A model generated the notes under the pieces. That model searched no databases. It was given only the letters and a program-made list of their open reading frames with translations, and was not told the origin of the DNA. DNA of 64,000 nucleotides. Source: Macrosoma leucophasiata. Taxonomy: Eukaryota > Arthropoda > Insecta > Lepidoptera > Hedylidae. Made by a program: the position numbers and the translations under genes. The DNA lies in contig JAWQUS010000010.1 of NCBI GenBank assembly GCA_036365455.1, positions 14,082,501-14,146,500 on the forward strand. Reading direction: 5' to 3'. Positions 13,501 through 21,855 of the stretch are shown here, one piece after another; the first letter of the stretch is position 1, and each line of letters opens with the position of its first letter.

Positions 13501-14956
13501 GATTCATGAACCTTTAGGATTTCGCCAAGTAGCCGTAGGGTTCCACGGTAAAATATTCGTAATAGCGGCAGATCGTTATAAAGCACGAATAAAGAGCACT
13601 GCAATGCGAGAGACTCGAATCTGACGTCCGTCCGGTCAAAACTTACCAAAAGAGTTCCAAAAACCCAACACAGACAATGGGTCCATCATATATGAATGAT
13701 TCAGACATCCTCTCTCCTCTCGTGTATAAAGAAAGAGGTTCGCGGTTGTCTGGTAAATTATCAAGGGGTTCGTTAGGCTATACATTTGAGTAACCCTTCC
13801 CTAAACTACTCACCTATCAGGCGATAGCCACTTTATACTTCAGTGCCTGCACTACCTACTGTGTCAGCTACCCAATCCAAGCGACTCAAACCTATCGAAA
13901 TGTTGAATATTCTAAAATCGCAGTAGCTAACATCGAATGACAACAGAGACTGGAATGAAGCGTCATGCATTGACGATGGACAAATCGGACTAATTTGGAA
14001 ATAGGGTAGTTGACAATATCTGAAATCAGTGTTCCAGATTTTACTATTCCAAAGTAAAATCTAAATAGGATGGTAAGGGTCTAAGGATAGCACAAAAGGA
14101 GGTACGTCATCTGAGAATTTCAAATACTAAAAAATAAGAATTAGAAAAAAATGTCATAGGATTTATTGAATCATGATATTAACATTATGTTCAGTATGAC
14201 TAACTGAAACTTCTTCTTCACATATTAATACACGAGAAAATATTTGATTTATTCTGATACTTTTTGGGTTTAAGATCAGGTAAAAAATAGTCAACTACCC
14301 AATTAACATTCGTGATCGCCACGGCGTGGGTACACTGAATAAACAGATGAGTGCTACACGGTATGTGAACAGCGGGATCGTGGAGCAAGCTAGTGTACGA
14401 GGTCAAGTGCGGATAAGGGTTGAAGCAGCAGTGAAGCGGCCCGGCTTTTTGCGTTGTTTTAATGTATTTCACATTTACACAACGTTTTTTAAAAGTTCAA
14501 CGTAAACCAACAATCATAGAAATTTCATTAATTACAAACGCATACATAGAAATATAAGAAGAGCTTTAAAAATGTTGGACCTAGAAATTTAAGAATATAA
14601 GAATGATTCAATTCAAAAACACATTCAGATCTGTTAATAATAGTCGTTATTTAGGTATAATAAATAAAGTTCATGCAAATGGCTCCAAGGAATCATTATA
14701 CGAAGACCGGTACGTGCGAAAAACGTAAAACATTCATAAAACATAATCACCGTTATAAAACTGAGAAAGTACCCGTCGGCAAATGACTCCCTGGATTATA
14801 GTCGCATAACGTCCGAAAACACAATCTCACCTTCTTTTCAGGTAATTGACATTGGTGGTGAAGGAGTTTCGAAAGCTTGAGAAAGACAGGGTTGATGTGG
14901 TCGCGGCCTGCGGGCCACAGATGCCAGGACACCCCGACCGATCTATTTTGACCGCC
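4434..14956 (-). CDS. Syn: Synapsin, 5' part of the coding region (seven exons)
   Basis: Synapsin is a neuronal phosphoprotein on the cytoplasmic face of synaptic vesicles. It tethers the reserve pool and releases it when phosphorylated. Coding exons in transcript order are 14831-14956, 13256-13371, 12761-12979, 11464-11606, 8854-8939, 6012-6138 and 4434-4538. All have GT donors and AG acceptors and keep one frame across every junction (phases 2, 1, 1, 0, 2, 0). Together they encode about 307 residues: an [13 protein letters not shown] domain with an RRFS kinase site; a Ser/Gly/Pro-rich linker with the insect-type [20 protein letters not shown] segment; then the C domain from [17 protein letters not shown] through [14 protein letters not shown] and GGVPSINSL to [12 protein letters not shown]. 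The rest of the C domain and the E domain are missing because the window ends. Introns run from 276 bp to more than 4.4 kb and hold the TIMP exon and several MITEs. Confidence 0.95.
4539..6011 (-). other. Synapsin intron with one RTE-like 3' fragment
   Basis: 1.47-kb intron. Apart from the RTE-like repeat at 4654-4860 I see nothing recognisable; short open frames at 5323-5535 are AT-rich and unsupported. Confidence 0.85.
4654..4860 (+). repeat. RTE-like non-LTR 3' end fragment
   Basis: Starts TAGCTGTTGCCCGCGGCTTC, continues with the 'AATCGGTTCAGTCGTTTGGA' segment and a GACAGACAGACAGA run, and ends 'CATTTATAATATTAGTAGG'. This is the standard layout of 3' ends of RTE-type retrotransposons in lepidopteran genomes. 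5'-truncated and non-coding. Confidence 0.75.
6012..6138 (-). CDS. Syn: Synapsin exon: PDFVLVRQ...GGVPSINSL segment
   Basis: One base plus 42 codons between acceptor TGCAG and donor GTAATT. The first base completes the Lys codon split from the preceding exon (AA|G). It contains [20 protein letters not shown] and [18 protein letters not shown], among the most conserved synapsin C-domain motifs. Confidence 0.95.
6394..6944. mobile_element. Foldback element with ~120-bp imperfect terminal inverted repeats
   Basis: The left end (from AGGTTAGGATCCCACTGCAG at 6394) and the reverse complement of the right end (AGGTTAGGAACCCACTGCAG, ending 6944) match for about 120 bp with a few indels. The core (6515-6810) is AT-rich and non-coding. 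It is a non-autonomous DNA element in a synapsin intron. No clean duplication flanks it, so the superfamily is open. Confidence 0.75.
7044..7097 (+). repeat. Dispersed 'ttcaaaaa..gaggttctcaat' repeat, degraded
   Basis: 'AACCGAGTTCAAAAAAACGA' followed by 'GGTTCTCAATTTGG' and a T run. It is the same motif as the better copy at 62583-62640, a very common lepidopteran repeat. Around it, 6945-7856 holds nothing else recognisable. Confidence 0.6.
7857..8480 (+). repeat. 'AGGGTTCCGTAG' dispersed element with (GTCT)n
   Basis: Begins AGGGTTCCGTAG after a T run and includes a GTCT/GTCC microsatellite at 7901-7930. Near the other end it has ACGGAACCCTATACTGCGCG and 'GGCCCGACATGCACTTGACC', then a T run. 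GGGTTCCGT and ACGGAACCC are inverted counterparts. This is a known abundant non-coding lepidopteran repeat; I cannot place it in a superfamily with certainty. Confidence 0.7.
8488..8755 (+). repeat. RTE-like non-LTR 3' fragment (ACTAGCTGACCCGGC type)
   Basis: Starts ACTAGCTGACCCGGCAAACT and ends 'TTTTTATATATATAGATTTA'. It keeps the 'AAATCGGTCCAGCTATTCAC' segment typical of such tails. The open frame across it is incidental. It abuts the preceding repeat, suggesting nested insertion. Confidence 0.7.
8854..8939 (-). CDS. Syn: Synapsin exon: [19 protein letters not shown] segment
   Basis: 28 codons plus two bases (AA, completed by G in the next exon), between acceptor TCGTAG and donor GTAAGT. 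It encodes the beta-strand segment leading into the PDFVLVRQ motif; phase agrees at both ends. Confidence 0.93.
9050..9257 (-). repeat. tRNA-derived SINE, full head
   Basis: Read on the minus strand it begins GACGACCCGGTTAGTCCAGC. An A box (TAGTCCAGCGG, plus 9236-9246) and a B box (GGTTCGATCC, plus 9194-9203) are both intact. The body contains 'GTGTACAACGGCACCTACGA' and the tail ends in a (GTTT)n-like run. It is a Pol III-type SINE, not a functional tRNA gene, because no cloverleaf can be completed. Confidence 0.8.
9950..10205 (-). repeat. tRNA-derived SINE, 5'-truncated
   Basis: Shares the body of the 9050-9257 copy ('GGACAAATATTTGCATGGCC' read on the minus strand; tail side 'CACTCACAGCCTCATG' on the plus strand). 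It stops just after the B-box region (GATCCTCGTACCGG), and a diverged insert occupies the middle. Confidence 0.65.
10676..10890 (+). repeat. ~285-bp A-tailed repeat, decayed
   Basis: 'AAATGGTAGTATTCTGCGCT', 'GTAATGTACGGCCCTATAAT' and 'TCAATGTGAACTGTATGCTT' align in order with the consensus; several internal deletions. Confidence 0.65.
10895..11085 (-). repeat. tRNA-derived SINE, decayed
   Basis: Same family as 9050-9257: plus-strand order 'CACTCACAGCCCCACACTAG', 'CGTGGGTGCCATTATGCACA', 'ATCTGTAGGTCATATAAATA', then a mutated B box (complement ATCGAACCCG) and a decayed A-box region. Confidence 0.7.
11464..11606 (-). CDS. Syn: Synapsin exon: [17 protein letters not shown] segment
   Basis: Two bases plus 47 codons, donor GTAAGT. 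It encodes [20 protein letters not shown] and then [10 protein letters not shown], the start of the synapsin C domain. I chose the acceptor ending TCGGTAG (exon from 11606) because its phase fits the preceding exon. The more obvious AG|GTGCGTGACG would break the frame, and the polypyrimidine tract is weak, so the exact 5' edge is less certain than the rest. Confidence 0.9.
11850..11960 (+). repeat. Dispersed 'gatgtccac..tggac' repeat fragment
   Basis: Second copy of the repeat at 3168-3270, with 'AAAGATGTCCACTGGTGGAC' and 'TTGGCGATCGCAGTGG'. Non-coding. Confidence 0.55.
12175..12220. repeat. Perfect 17-bp inverted repeat
   Basis: Arms 12175-12191 and 12204-12220 (AAACTAAAAACAAAGTT and its complement) with a 12-bp spacer, in a synapsin intron. 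Confidence 0.65.
12231..12492 (+). repeat. ~285-bp A-tailed repeat, moderately decayed
   Basis: Follows the consensus order from 'TTCCAGTGACGATACTCTAG' to 'TTTGCCACCACCATAACATA' plus A7. Confidence 0.75.
12596..12716 (-). repeat. Second tRNA-like SINE family, fragment
   Basis: On the minus strand a B box (TAGGTTCGATTTCC) is followed by GGGTCGGGAGTACCTAAGTG and 'TTGAGGTGCCTAGTGCCACT'. It resembles the plus-strand fragment at 16840-16920. The A box is not clear. Confidence 0.55.
12761..12979 (-). CDS. Syn: Synapsin exon: Ser/Gly/Pro linker and [14 protein letters not shown] segment
   Basis: Two bases + 72 codons + one base between acceptor TTCAG and donor GTAATA. The first half is low-complexity ([19 protein letters not shown]...). 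The second has DLSLNLRGG and then [20 protein letters not shown] and [12 protein letters not shown], which is the conserved linker segment of insect synapsins. The exon is GC-rich against its surroundings. Confidence 0.93.
13256..13371 (-). CDS. Syn: Synapsin exon: A-domain FSSGDLQS segment
   Basis: One base + 38 codons + one base; donor GTGAGA. It starts inside the Arg codon of RRFS (AG|A) and reads [20 protein letters not shown], then a Pro/Gln-rich stretch. RRFS is the conserved PKA/CaMK site of synapsin domain A. The acceptor TTGCGCAG lies in GC-rich, apparently open sequence, so upstream codons could be mistaken for coding, but phase fits the NYLKR exon exactly. Confidence 0.92.
13483..13798. 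mobile_element. hAT-type MITE with exact 8-bp target duplication
   Basis: 316 bp. Ends are CAGAGTTACTCAAA and the complement of AAGGGTTACTCAAA. CCCTAAAC stands directly on both sides (13475-13482 and 13799-13806). Eight-bp duplication and CAG-type ends are hAT hallmarks. No transposase sequence; it is a non-autonomous copy in the synapsin intron between A-domain exons. Confidence 0.85.
14831..14956 (-). CDS. Syn: Synapsin exon: N-terminal ...VNYLKRR
   Basis: 126 bp, donor GTGAGA, acceptor TTTGTACAG. The used frame reads [20 protein letters not shown]..., ending [15 protein letters not shown] plus AG, which joins A TTC AGC to give [14 protein letters not shown] aligns with the vertebrate N-terminus (MNYLRRRLS), but the aligned Met is Val (GTC) here and the exon has no in-frame ATG. 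Either translation starts upstream or at a non-AUG codon such as the CTG of NYLK; the part before NYL may be untranslated. Confidence 0.8.
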
Positions 14957-15249
14957 CTGTACAAAAACAATTCTAAACGTAAATAAAAATATTACGACTA
15001 AGCCCACTGTATTGTTATTTATAGACTCTAATCATAATTAATTATTAGCGCTAGACTGTAGCCGTAAAATGTGGTTTCCCTAGCGAATCAATCCAATCAA
15101 ATATCCTATCAAATTAATATTATTTTTTGCCGTAAAACGACATAAATGCAGTATATGTGTATTTGAGTATTACCAACTTATTTCTTTATCAAGACAATCC
15201 CAATGTTGACTCTGGTTGAGAACACTTCATGGCATTACATTTACTTTTT

Positions 15250-15538
15250 ACTGGTGGTAGAGCTCCAGTGATGGAGCTCGCGGGCGTACGCACCACCGCA
15301 TTACCTAATATATTTGCCACTATATGGTTGTGTTTAGCACTATCGTGTTCCGGTCAGGTGGTAATGTACGGCTCTGTAATTTCCGGCACAGAGGCATAAC
15401 ACCTAATGCCTCAGGAGTGGCAGCGCATCTCCATTTTGACCCCTGGTCATTGTGTGGGTGTCTATAGACTGCAGTCATCACTTTACATCAATGTGAACTG
15501 CACGCTTGTTTTCCACTATTATTAAATTAAAAAAAAAA
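15250..15538 (+). repeat. ~285-bp A-tailed repeat, well preserved
   Basis: Full-length: starts ACTGGTGGTAGAGCTCCAGT, ends 'TCCACTATTATTAAATT' plus A9. Confidence 0.8.
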
Positions 15539-15720
15539 TTAAGTCCACGCACTTATAAGTGTAAGAAAAATCGAATGAAAAAGGTGTATGTTATCACACA
15601 ATAACGGAATGATTAAACTTTTGTTTCGCACCTCCCTGTTTTGTACGAGTAGATCTGATTATGCAAACAAATATCGCTCTCAAACAGGAAACATGGCGGG
15701 GCAAGCTGTCATCAACTTAC

Positions 15721-15811
15721 CTCAGGAAATCTACTCGCAAGGGCAGAACTCAACGATCGTTACGAAGTATTGTTGGCTACGGAACCGCGGGCGAGGATAC
15801 AGCGGATGTAC
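15721..15811 (-). other. Possible non-coding 5' exon of synapsin
   Basis: On the minus strand a 91-bp segment lies between ATTGGCAG and a strong donor GAG|GTAAGT. Spliced to 14956 it gives a frame with only nine sense codons (VLPLRVDFL) after a TGA, so it adds no ATG. The same DNA read on the plus strand carries a 77-codon open frame that I consider incidental. Only the splice signals support the exon. Confidence 0.4.
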
Positions 15812-15882
15812 CTGCCAATGATATTTAACATAATATTATCCTAGGTCACATGATAAAATTACTGTTAGTACTTGGAGCTAGA

Positions 15883-16102
15883 AGTGGTAGAGCTCCAGTG
15901 ACGGAGCTCGCGGGCGTAGGCACCGCATTACCTAATATACTTGCCGCTTAATGGTAGTGTTCAGCATTATCGTGTTCCGGTCAATGTACGGCCCTGTAAT
16001 TTTCGGCATAGAGGCATAACACCTTAGGCCTCAGAAATGGTAACGCATCTGCATTTTGACCTTGGTCCGTGTGTAGGTGTCTATAGGCTGCAGTCATCAC
16101 TT
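15883..16102 (+). repeat. ~285-bp A-tailed repeat, 3'-truncated
   Basis: Close to consensus from GTGGTAGAGCTCCAGTGACG through 'TATAGGCTGCAGTCATCACT', then stops before the usual end and tail. Confidence 0.75.
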
Positions 16103-16172
16103 TTTAATTACATGAATGTGCTATTGTCGCATTAGGGAAAAATAGGTGTGCACATTAAATATTCATATTATT

Positions 16173-16422
16173 ATTGGTGGAGCTACAATTATGGACCACA
16201 ACATTAGCTATCTCGTTACCTAAGTAGTGCCAAAAAGTAGTGCCTAGTGCCAAAAAATGTTACGGTTAGGTAACGGTTATTTCTAGTACAGGCGCAAAAT
16301 ATCTATGGCATCTGGAGTGGCACAATGACACATGGTTTTTGTGTAAATGTCTATAGACTGCAGTAATCTCTTATCAACAATGTAAACTACACGTTTTTTT
16401 TTCTCTTCGATTACATAAAAAA
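16173..16422 (+). repeat. ~285-bp A-tailed repeat, strongly decayed
   Basis: 'ATTGGTGGAGCTACAATTAT', 'TCTATAGACTGCAGTAATCT' and 'TTACATAAAAAA' remain in order; it forms a run of three copies in the same orientation with 15250 and 15883. Confidence 0.65.
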
Positions 16423-16839
16423 GGAACATAAAACGTATTAAGTTTGAATTATATAAGTACACGATTTTTGATCACTGTGAGTACGAGTCAAATCAATTTA
16501 CGATCCTATACATGGCGCGGAAAAAAGAGCAAACGTCGCTTTTTAAAATGTCTAAGCATTACATTTGTTTAGGTTCTACGTGACCAGAAAGTTTCAGTGG
16601 TGAATATAAATTATGCCGGGCTGTCATTAATTTAAAAAAGGTTTACGCTTATGTAGGGAACTGAAGTAGGTTTATATGTATGTCTTATATTCTAAAGATA
16701 TTTTCAGAACACTTTATATGAAGTAGGAGTATAGGCTCTACAGCACATCTTTTATAATCTAGGTTATTTTTTAAATATCATATTGCAATGAAGAATTGCC
16801 TTCGTAGCATAGAAGTAGCAGACTTCTGCTACGGCTACG

Positions 16840-16921
16840 TAGCAACGCGTAGCAGTTGTGTGTGTTCCTGGGTTCGATTCCCGAGTCGAAGGGTGAGTGG
16901 TATTGGTATTTTTATTCTGGA
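16840..16921 (+). repeat. tRNA-like SINE fragment
   Basis: B box GGGTTCGATTCC followed by CGAGTCGAAGGGTGAGTGGT and 'TTTTTATTCTGGAAATTTCC'. The region before it (16805-16860) is a run of GTAGCA/CTACG inverted words. It is fused to the LINE fragment that follows. Confidence 0.6.
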
Positions 16922-17270
16922 AATTTCCCAGTGAATGGTCCTGAGCCGCCCTCATCCAGTGATTGGCCGCAACCTTCATCAAGTTATCGGTCCACCGCGG
17001 AAGAGGGTAGACACCGCTACGTTTAATCTTCCTGTACGCAGTTACCACTTCTTCTGCTCCAACAGCCGTCGGTTCTTCAAGCTATGTGCCTGAGATTTGC
17101 TATTTGCTGGGCTATTTGGACAAATTTGGTTCTCATGCGGATCTCCTCATTTATGATTCGATATATCAGGGGAACGCCGCGCATAGCTCTCCCCATGGCC
17201 CTTTGCATGACCTTTAGCTTTCTAATGAGGCCCACAGTGCCGTCATCTTGGTTGGTGTGTAACTTCGTCT
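16922..17270 (-). pseudogene. LINE reverse transcriptase C-terminal fragment
   Basis: Minus-strand translation gives, with stops and frame changes, LRKLKVMQRAMGRAMRGVPL, then RIINEEIRMRTKF and AQQIANLRHIA, then RTDG, then PRWTDNLMKVAANHWMRAAQ. This is the familiar end of lepidopteran RTE/R1-like LINE polyproteins (..QRAMERAML.., ..RWTDDL.KVAG..WMRAAQDR..). It is 5'-truncated and interrupted, so dead. The 3' side joins the SINE-like segment at 16921. Confidence 0.8.
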
Positions 17271-17293
17271 TGAGTTAATCATCTGACTAATGG

Positions 17294-17391
17294 ACTACGA
17301 CTTTACTTTGAGCAAAGTATGCTTAGAACTGTCAGTACAGTATGGGATTTGACAGTTCGAAGCGTACTTTGCTTGAAAGTAAAGTCGTAGT
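17294..17391. mobile_element. Hairpin MITE, ~41-bp arms
   Basis: Arms 17294-17334 and 17350-17391 (starting ACTACGACTTTACTTT) match with one indel and about three substitutions around a 15-bp loop. Non-coding; no clear flanking duplication. Confidence 0.7.
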
Positions 17392-19240
17392 GCGGTCTGT
17401 GAATCTCGCCCTAAATCTCGATGTAAGATGTTTTTATCATAATCCCGTTATATTATGTCAGTAAACATAATCTTTACTTACGTATGAACAGTTATTTCCT
17501 ACCATCAACAAAATACGTTCGCTATTAAATCAGTAATCGCATTCCGACCGGAACAAATCGCAACCTCATAAACATGGTGGTATCGATGTCTACATCGATC
17601 ACAATTGAGGAGCGACAGCGGTATTTGACTACACGTTGGCCAACAGCCAACAATCAGCCCGGTCTCGGAGCCGCCCGCCCACGGATTCAGTGCCAACCGC
17701 CCCTTAAGGTGAACGCACAGTTTTCCGTCAGAAACTTGACACATATCTGCAACGAAAGAATCAGCCGAATCGAAAAAAAAGCGTTGAGGTGAATCTGTCT
17801 ATTCTGTGAAATTTTATTGTTACATTTTTCTTCACATGTTGATATATTTACATGTCACGATAGAAATACATATTTTTTTAAATATTAAAATGTTTTCTTT
17901 AGCGGTTACAAAAAATATATATAACATTTATATTATTAGGAAACTCCATCCATTGCATTATTTGATGTCGTCACATTACCCAATACGTCTAGGCTTCCAA
18001 ATTTTCATAATTCAACGTGAGGTGAGGTGTGAAAAGTTTCATAGGATTCATAGAATTTCAAAATTTATTTCGTTAGGCTCCTTCGACGCGTCCAGCTTGG
18101 ATAAGTGTGCGTTTAGCTTTACGCAACCCCTGGGGGATGCTAACCATTACAGGGCCATTGACTTCCATTCGCACGTTTATACTTTCGCCGAAATGTGAGC
18201 TTAAATAAAAGCTCGGCTGTATATTCCCAGATACACGGTCGTGTACCGGTTAGATCAATTTAGATTTACCTTTCGACAACACTAATTGGAATATGACAGG
18301 CCAACACGATACTATAATTATTATTGCTGGTTCTAAAACGTTTTATATGCACTGTAATGCACCCTGCATAGAGTATAATTGTTTTCTCTAACATGCCATT
18401 CGTTGTTGTACTTATAAATAACTTCTCGCTTTCCCCAAACACATACAAGCAACACCCACGATTCAGTAGTTGGGTTTTTTCCCATGTGGCAAGCTCAATA
18501 TCTTTGAACACATTCACAAAGGAATCCCTATATAATTAGACCGCGACTCGGAGATCAAACTCAAGAACCCCAGCGTAGTCGTAATGGCCTACTACTATTC
18601 AGTCTACTGAAGCAGTTATGTCATATTTCGCAATGGTAATACACATGGAATAGATAAATAATATCTTAGTAACACATCTGCAGAGCGTTAGCATTAGCAG
18701 AGACATCAAAAGTTTCTTATAAAAAATCGCACTTCCCTTCCTTATAAAAAACAAAATACGTATGTAACAAATAATAAAAAGTACGAGTATCATTGAAGCG
18801 TTTATATATTGTAATCAATTTTAAAAAATCCATCCGGCTATTTGTCGAGTTCTAGTTAGCCGTCCCCAGCTAAGAGGATTAAAAATATTAAAACGACTGT
18901 TTTTATACAGAGAGCTTTAAATGGCATAATAAAATTCGTGTTTTTCATTCTGGATCATTTTCGTCATGTGATTTCAATATAGGGATTCAATTCAACCTAT
19001 ACATTGATTCGAGTAAAAGATGTACGTTCCGAATGTTCATACATGCAGGTAAGTTACAAGATACAATGTAAATTTTATAGGTGAACGTAATAATAATTTA
19101 TTTTCTTTGCCACTAAAAGATAACAGGTGCTTGATGATGCTTTAACTTTAAAACTAAATAATTAAAATTGAATAAATTAAAATTAGAATACAAAAGAAAA
19201 AAAAAACATAACAATTTTTTTTACATAAGTACATATATAA
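17392..19240. other. Non-coding stretch without recognised features
   Basis: Open frames at 17505-17744 and 17806-18198 have no family resemblance, no splice support and AT-biased composition; I treat them as chance. Within the presumed long 5' intron of synapsin. Confidence 0.6.
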
Positions 19241-20509
19241 GGTTGGGGAAAAAGTTTCTTCGCATTTTTTAAGATAATTCAAAACATTTTTTAATATAGT
19301 TTATTTAAATTTAACTAAAGTACGTATGTACCATTTTGTTCGATAACCTTTTGCCATCTTGTAGGTAGGGACATGATCCCATTGCTATAAAAATTTTGGG
19401 AAATCTCATCAAAATACCGCGACAAGTGGATTTGGCAGTCCTCTCGTAATGTTAACCTAAAATTGCATACAGAATTCTGCAGAGACCGAAACAGGTGGAA
19501 ATCTGAAGGTGCAAGGTCAGGACTATACGGCGGATGCATTAACACCTCCCAGCCAAACTCTCTTAATTTTTGCTGAGTGGCTGAGATGTGTGAGGTCTAG
19601 GGTTATCATGATGAAACACCACACCCCTTCTGTTGATAAATTCCGGCCGCTTTCTCTCAACTTCTTGCTTTAATCTCATCAGTTGTTCGCAGTAGAGTTC
19701 AAAATCGATAGTCCTGCCTGGTGGTAATAGCTCATAATGAATAATGCCCTTCCAATCCCACCACACACACAACATCACCTTATTGCGAGTTAACCCGGGT
19801 TTCGCCACAGTCTGTGAAGCCTGACCGGCCTTTGACCACGACCTTTTACGCACGTTCTTATCGTACGTGATCCACTTTTCATCACCAGTCAGCAGCCATC
19901 AGCTTCTTCAATAATGATTCGGTTTCATTACGTTGTAATAAAGAATCACAAATGAGTACACGGTTCATTAGGTTTCTTTCGGTGAGCTCGTGAGGTACCC
20001 AAATATCGTTATAATCAATATTTTTTTTGTACCCAGCTTTTTTCAAATGCGCCAAAACTGTTTTGTGATCAATTCTCAGTTCTTCAGCTACGTCGTAACT
20101 AATGATATGTCGATCTTGCTCAACTTTTTCAAAAATGGCATCCATTTTATCCGTAATAGGGCGACCAGAGCGAGATGCATCTTTGACATCAAAATTTCCG
20201 GATTGAAAACGCTTAAACCAAATTTGTGCTACTCTCACAGACACTGCACTAGGTCCATAAACATCGCAAATTTTTGTTCGCGGCTTGCGTTGCATTTTTA
20301 CCTTTTTTGTAGTAAAATTTTAAAATGTATCTTGACAGTACGAAAAACAAATAAAAATCACACATTTGCCTAATTTGAATTTGGAATTAAGTTCTTTAAA
20401 ATTTTAACTTTCAATGATACCAAAACCAGCCAGATACAAATACTACAGCCAAAGAGATTTTATTACAAGTTCATACATACTATAATGCGAAAAGACTTTT
20501 TCCCCAACC
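19241..20509 (-). mobile_element. mariner transposon, defective
   Basis: 1269 bp. Inverted ends GGTTGGGGAAAAAGTTTCTT and the complement of GGTTGGGGAAAAAGTCTTTT; the right side is followed by TA. The transposase reading frame on the minus strand covers nearly the whole element in pieces. The second copy lies in opposite orientation at 31081-32334. Confidence 0.93.
19315..20295 (-). pseudogene. mariner transposase, broken
   Basis: A Tc1/mariner D,D34D transposase in at least three frames. Frame 1 (20295-19882) holds VRVAQIWFKRFQSGNFDVKD, SGRPITDKMD and YDVAEELRIDHKTVLAHLKK and then stops at KKLMAADW. The next frame holds the KRSWSKAGQ, CVWWDWKGIIHYELLPPGRT and VVFHHDNPRPHTS segments. The last holds HPPYSPDLAPSDFHLFRSLQ. 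The catalytic Asp blocks (GDEKW, HHDN, SPDLAPSD) are readable but not in one frame, so no functional transposase can be made. Confidence 0.92.
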
Positions 20510-20767
20510 TATTATAAAAAAAAATAAAAATATTGGTTATGTACCTTAAGATTAAGATGGCTATCTCATTAATCTGTCGTTAATTGGTTATTATTAGGTA
20601 TATTATGGTTATTGAAATAAAACTATTTTTACGGATTTATCTCGCGTATATTAAACTAAAATGATTTTTTAAATCAACCCGACGTTTCGGTCGCTTTTCA
20701 GCTTCCGTGGTCCCGGGCAGACTGAGGTGACATTTGTCTGACAGAAGTTTGAAAAAATTATATGTAG

Positions 20768-21844
20768 CTACCTCCATCGATTTCGTAAACGCCTTGCGTA
20801 GCGTTCAGGATTAACACAATAATTACTTATGGTATCTTGAGGTCTTGCAGACTGCTGCGGCTGGGATTTAATCTTGCTAAGTATGGGATCCCATGATGTT
20901 GATAATCGCCATCCATCTTCTCTATTGAAATTTGGGTGTTTTTTAATTTCAATAGCCTCGCGTACCATTCGTGGAATGGGTTTGTGTTCTCTAGCGAGTA
21001 TTTGAATTTTATCAAACCGTATGTAATGGTTCGGCTTGTCCGCTATGTGTTCACAGACTGCAGACCTCCCTGTTCTTCGGTTTTTGACATCAGCAATGTG
21101 CTCTTTAACGCGGGTGGATACAGCTCTCTTCGTTTGACCAATATATGAGAGTCCACAATCACAATCTAATTTATAAATGCCAGAATTTTGTAATGGAATA
21201 TTACTTTTAATGGGTCTTAAATACTGATGAATCTTTTTATATGGTTTGAAAACTGTTTTAATTGAATTCTTTTTTAAAATGTTGCTGATTTTATCTGTGA
21301 CACCCTTAACGTAAGGTAGTATAGCTGGTTGTCGTTCTACTGTAGGTGGTTTCACGCGGCCTCTGTGACGGACGGGTGGTACATGGAGCTTGTTGTTATG
21401 TAGCACCTGGCGTAGGTGCTTCAGCTCCCCCTGAAGATGGTGGTCGTCACAGATGCCTCGTGCTCTCTGAAATAGAGATGAGCCAACGGCAGATAAATGT
21501 GCCGGGTGATGATGTGATTCACCATTAAGGTACCTATCAGTATGGGTAGACTTCCTAAACACAGTGTGACTGAGTGTGTTATTGGTTTTTCTAATTAATA
21601 AAGTATCTAAGAAGGCTAATTTATTGTCCTGTTCCAATTCCATAGTGAATTTGATTTTATGGTGTATGGAATTGAGATGTGAAAGAAAAACAGAAACATT
21701 ATTGCTATCCAATATGGTGAATGTGTCATCTACATATCGTTTATAAATGCGAGGTGTTATGGTTGTAGTGCTCAGGGCTCTCTCCTCAAAGTCCTCCATG
21801 AATATATCGGCGACTATGGGAGAAACTTGAATGGTGCCTGACAT
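20768..21844 (-). CDS. Penelope-like RT/GIY-YIG fragment, left arm
   Basis: Open for 358 codons, but the first ~8 codons (MSGTIQ..) read into the spacer and are not element sequence. The homologous part starts at SPIVADIFMEDF. YVDDTF is the RT catalytic motif C, the thumb follows, and near the C-terminus is a GIY-YIG endonuclease: IYKLDCDCGLSYIGQTKRAV, then TRVKEHIADVKN and AVCEHI. The RT fingers and most of the palm are absent, so the product could not reverse-transcribe. The frame is otherwise intact, suggesting a young insertion. Confidence 0.88.
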   Translation of the reverse strand: MSGTIQVSPIVADIFMEDFEERALSTTTITPRIYKRYVDDTFTILDSNNVSVFLSHLNSIHHKIKFTMELEQDNKLAFLDTLLIRKTNNTLSHTVFRKSTHTDRYLNGESHHHPAHLSAVGSSLFQRARGICDDHHLQGELKHLRQVLHNNKLHVPPVRHRGRVKPPTVERQPAILPYVKGVTDKISNILKKNSIKTVFKPYKKIHQYLRPIKSNIPLQNSGIYKLDCDCGLSYIGQTKRAVSTRVKEHIADVKNRRTGRSAVCEHIADKPNHYIRFDKIQILAREHKPIPRMVREAIEIKKHPNFNREDGWRLSTSWDPILSKIKSQPQQSARPQDTISNYCVNPERYARRLRNRWR

Positions 21845-21855
21845 CTGGCTATCTA

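Noticed and set aside
15588..15821. 77-codon plus-strand frame
   Set aside because: Cys/Arg-rich end is not a known domain; the segment is better explained, if at all, by minus-strand splice sites.
17574..17792. 72-codon plus-strand frame and its antisense partner
   Set aside because: Neither has splice or family support.
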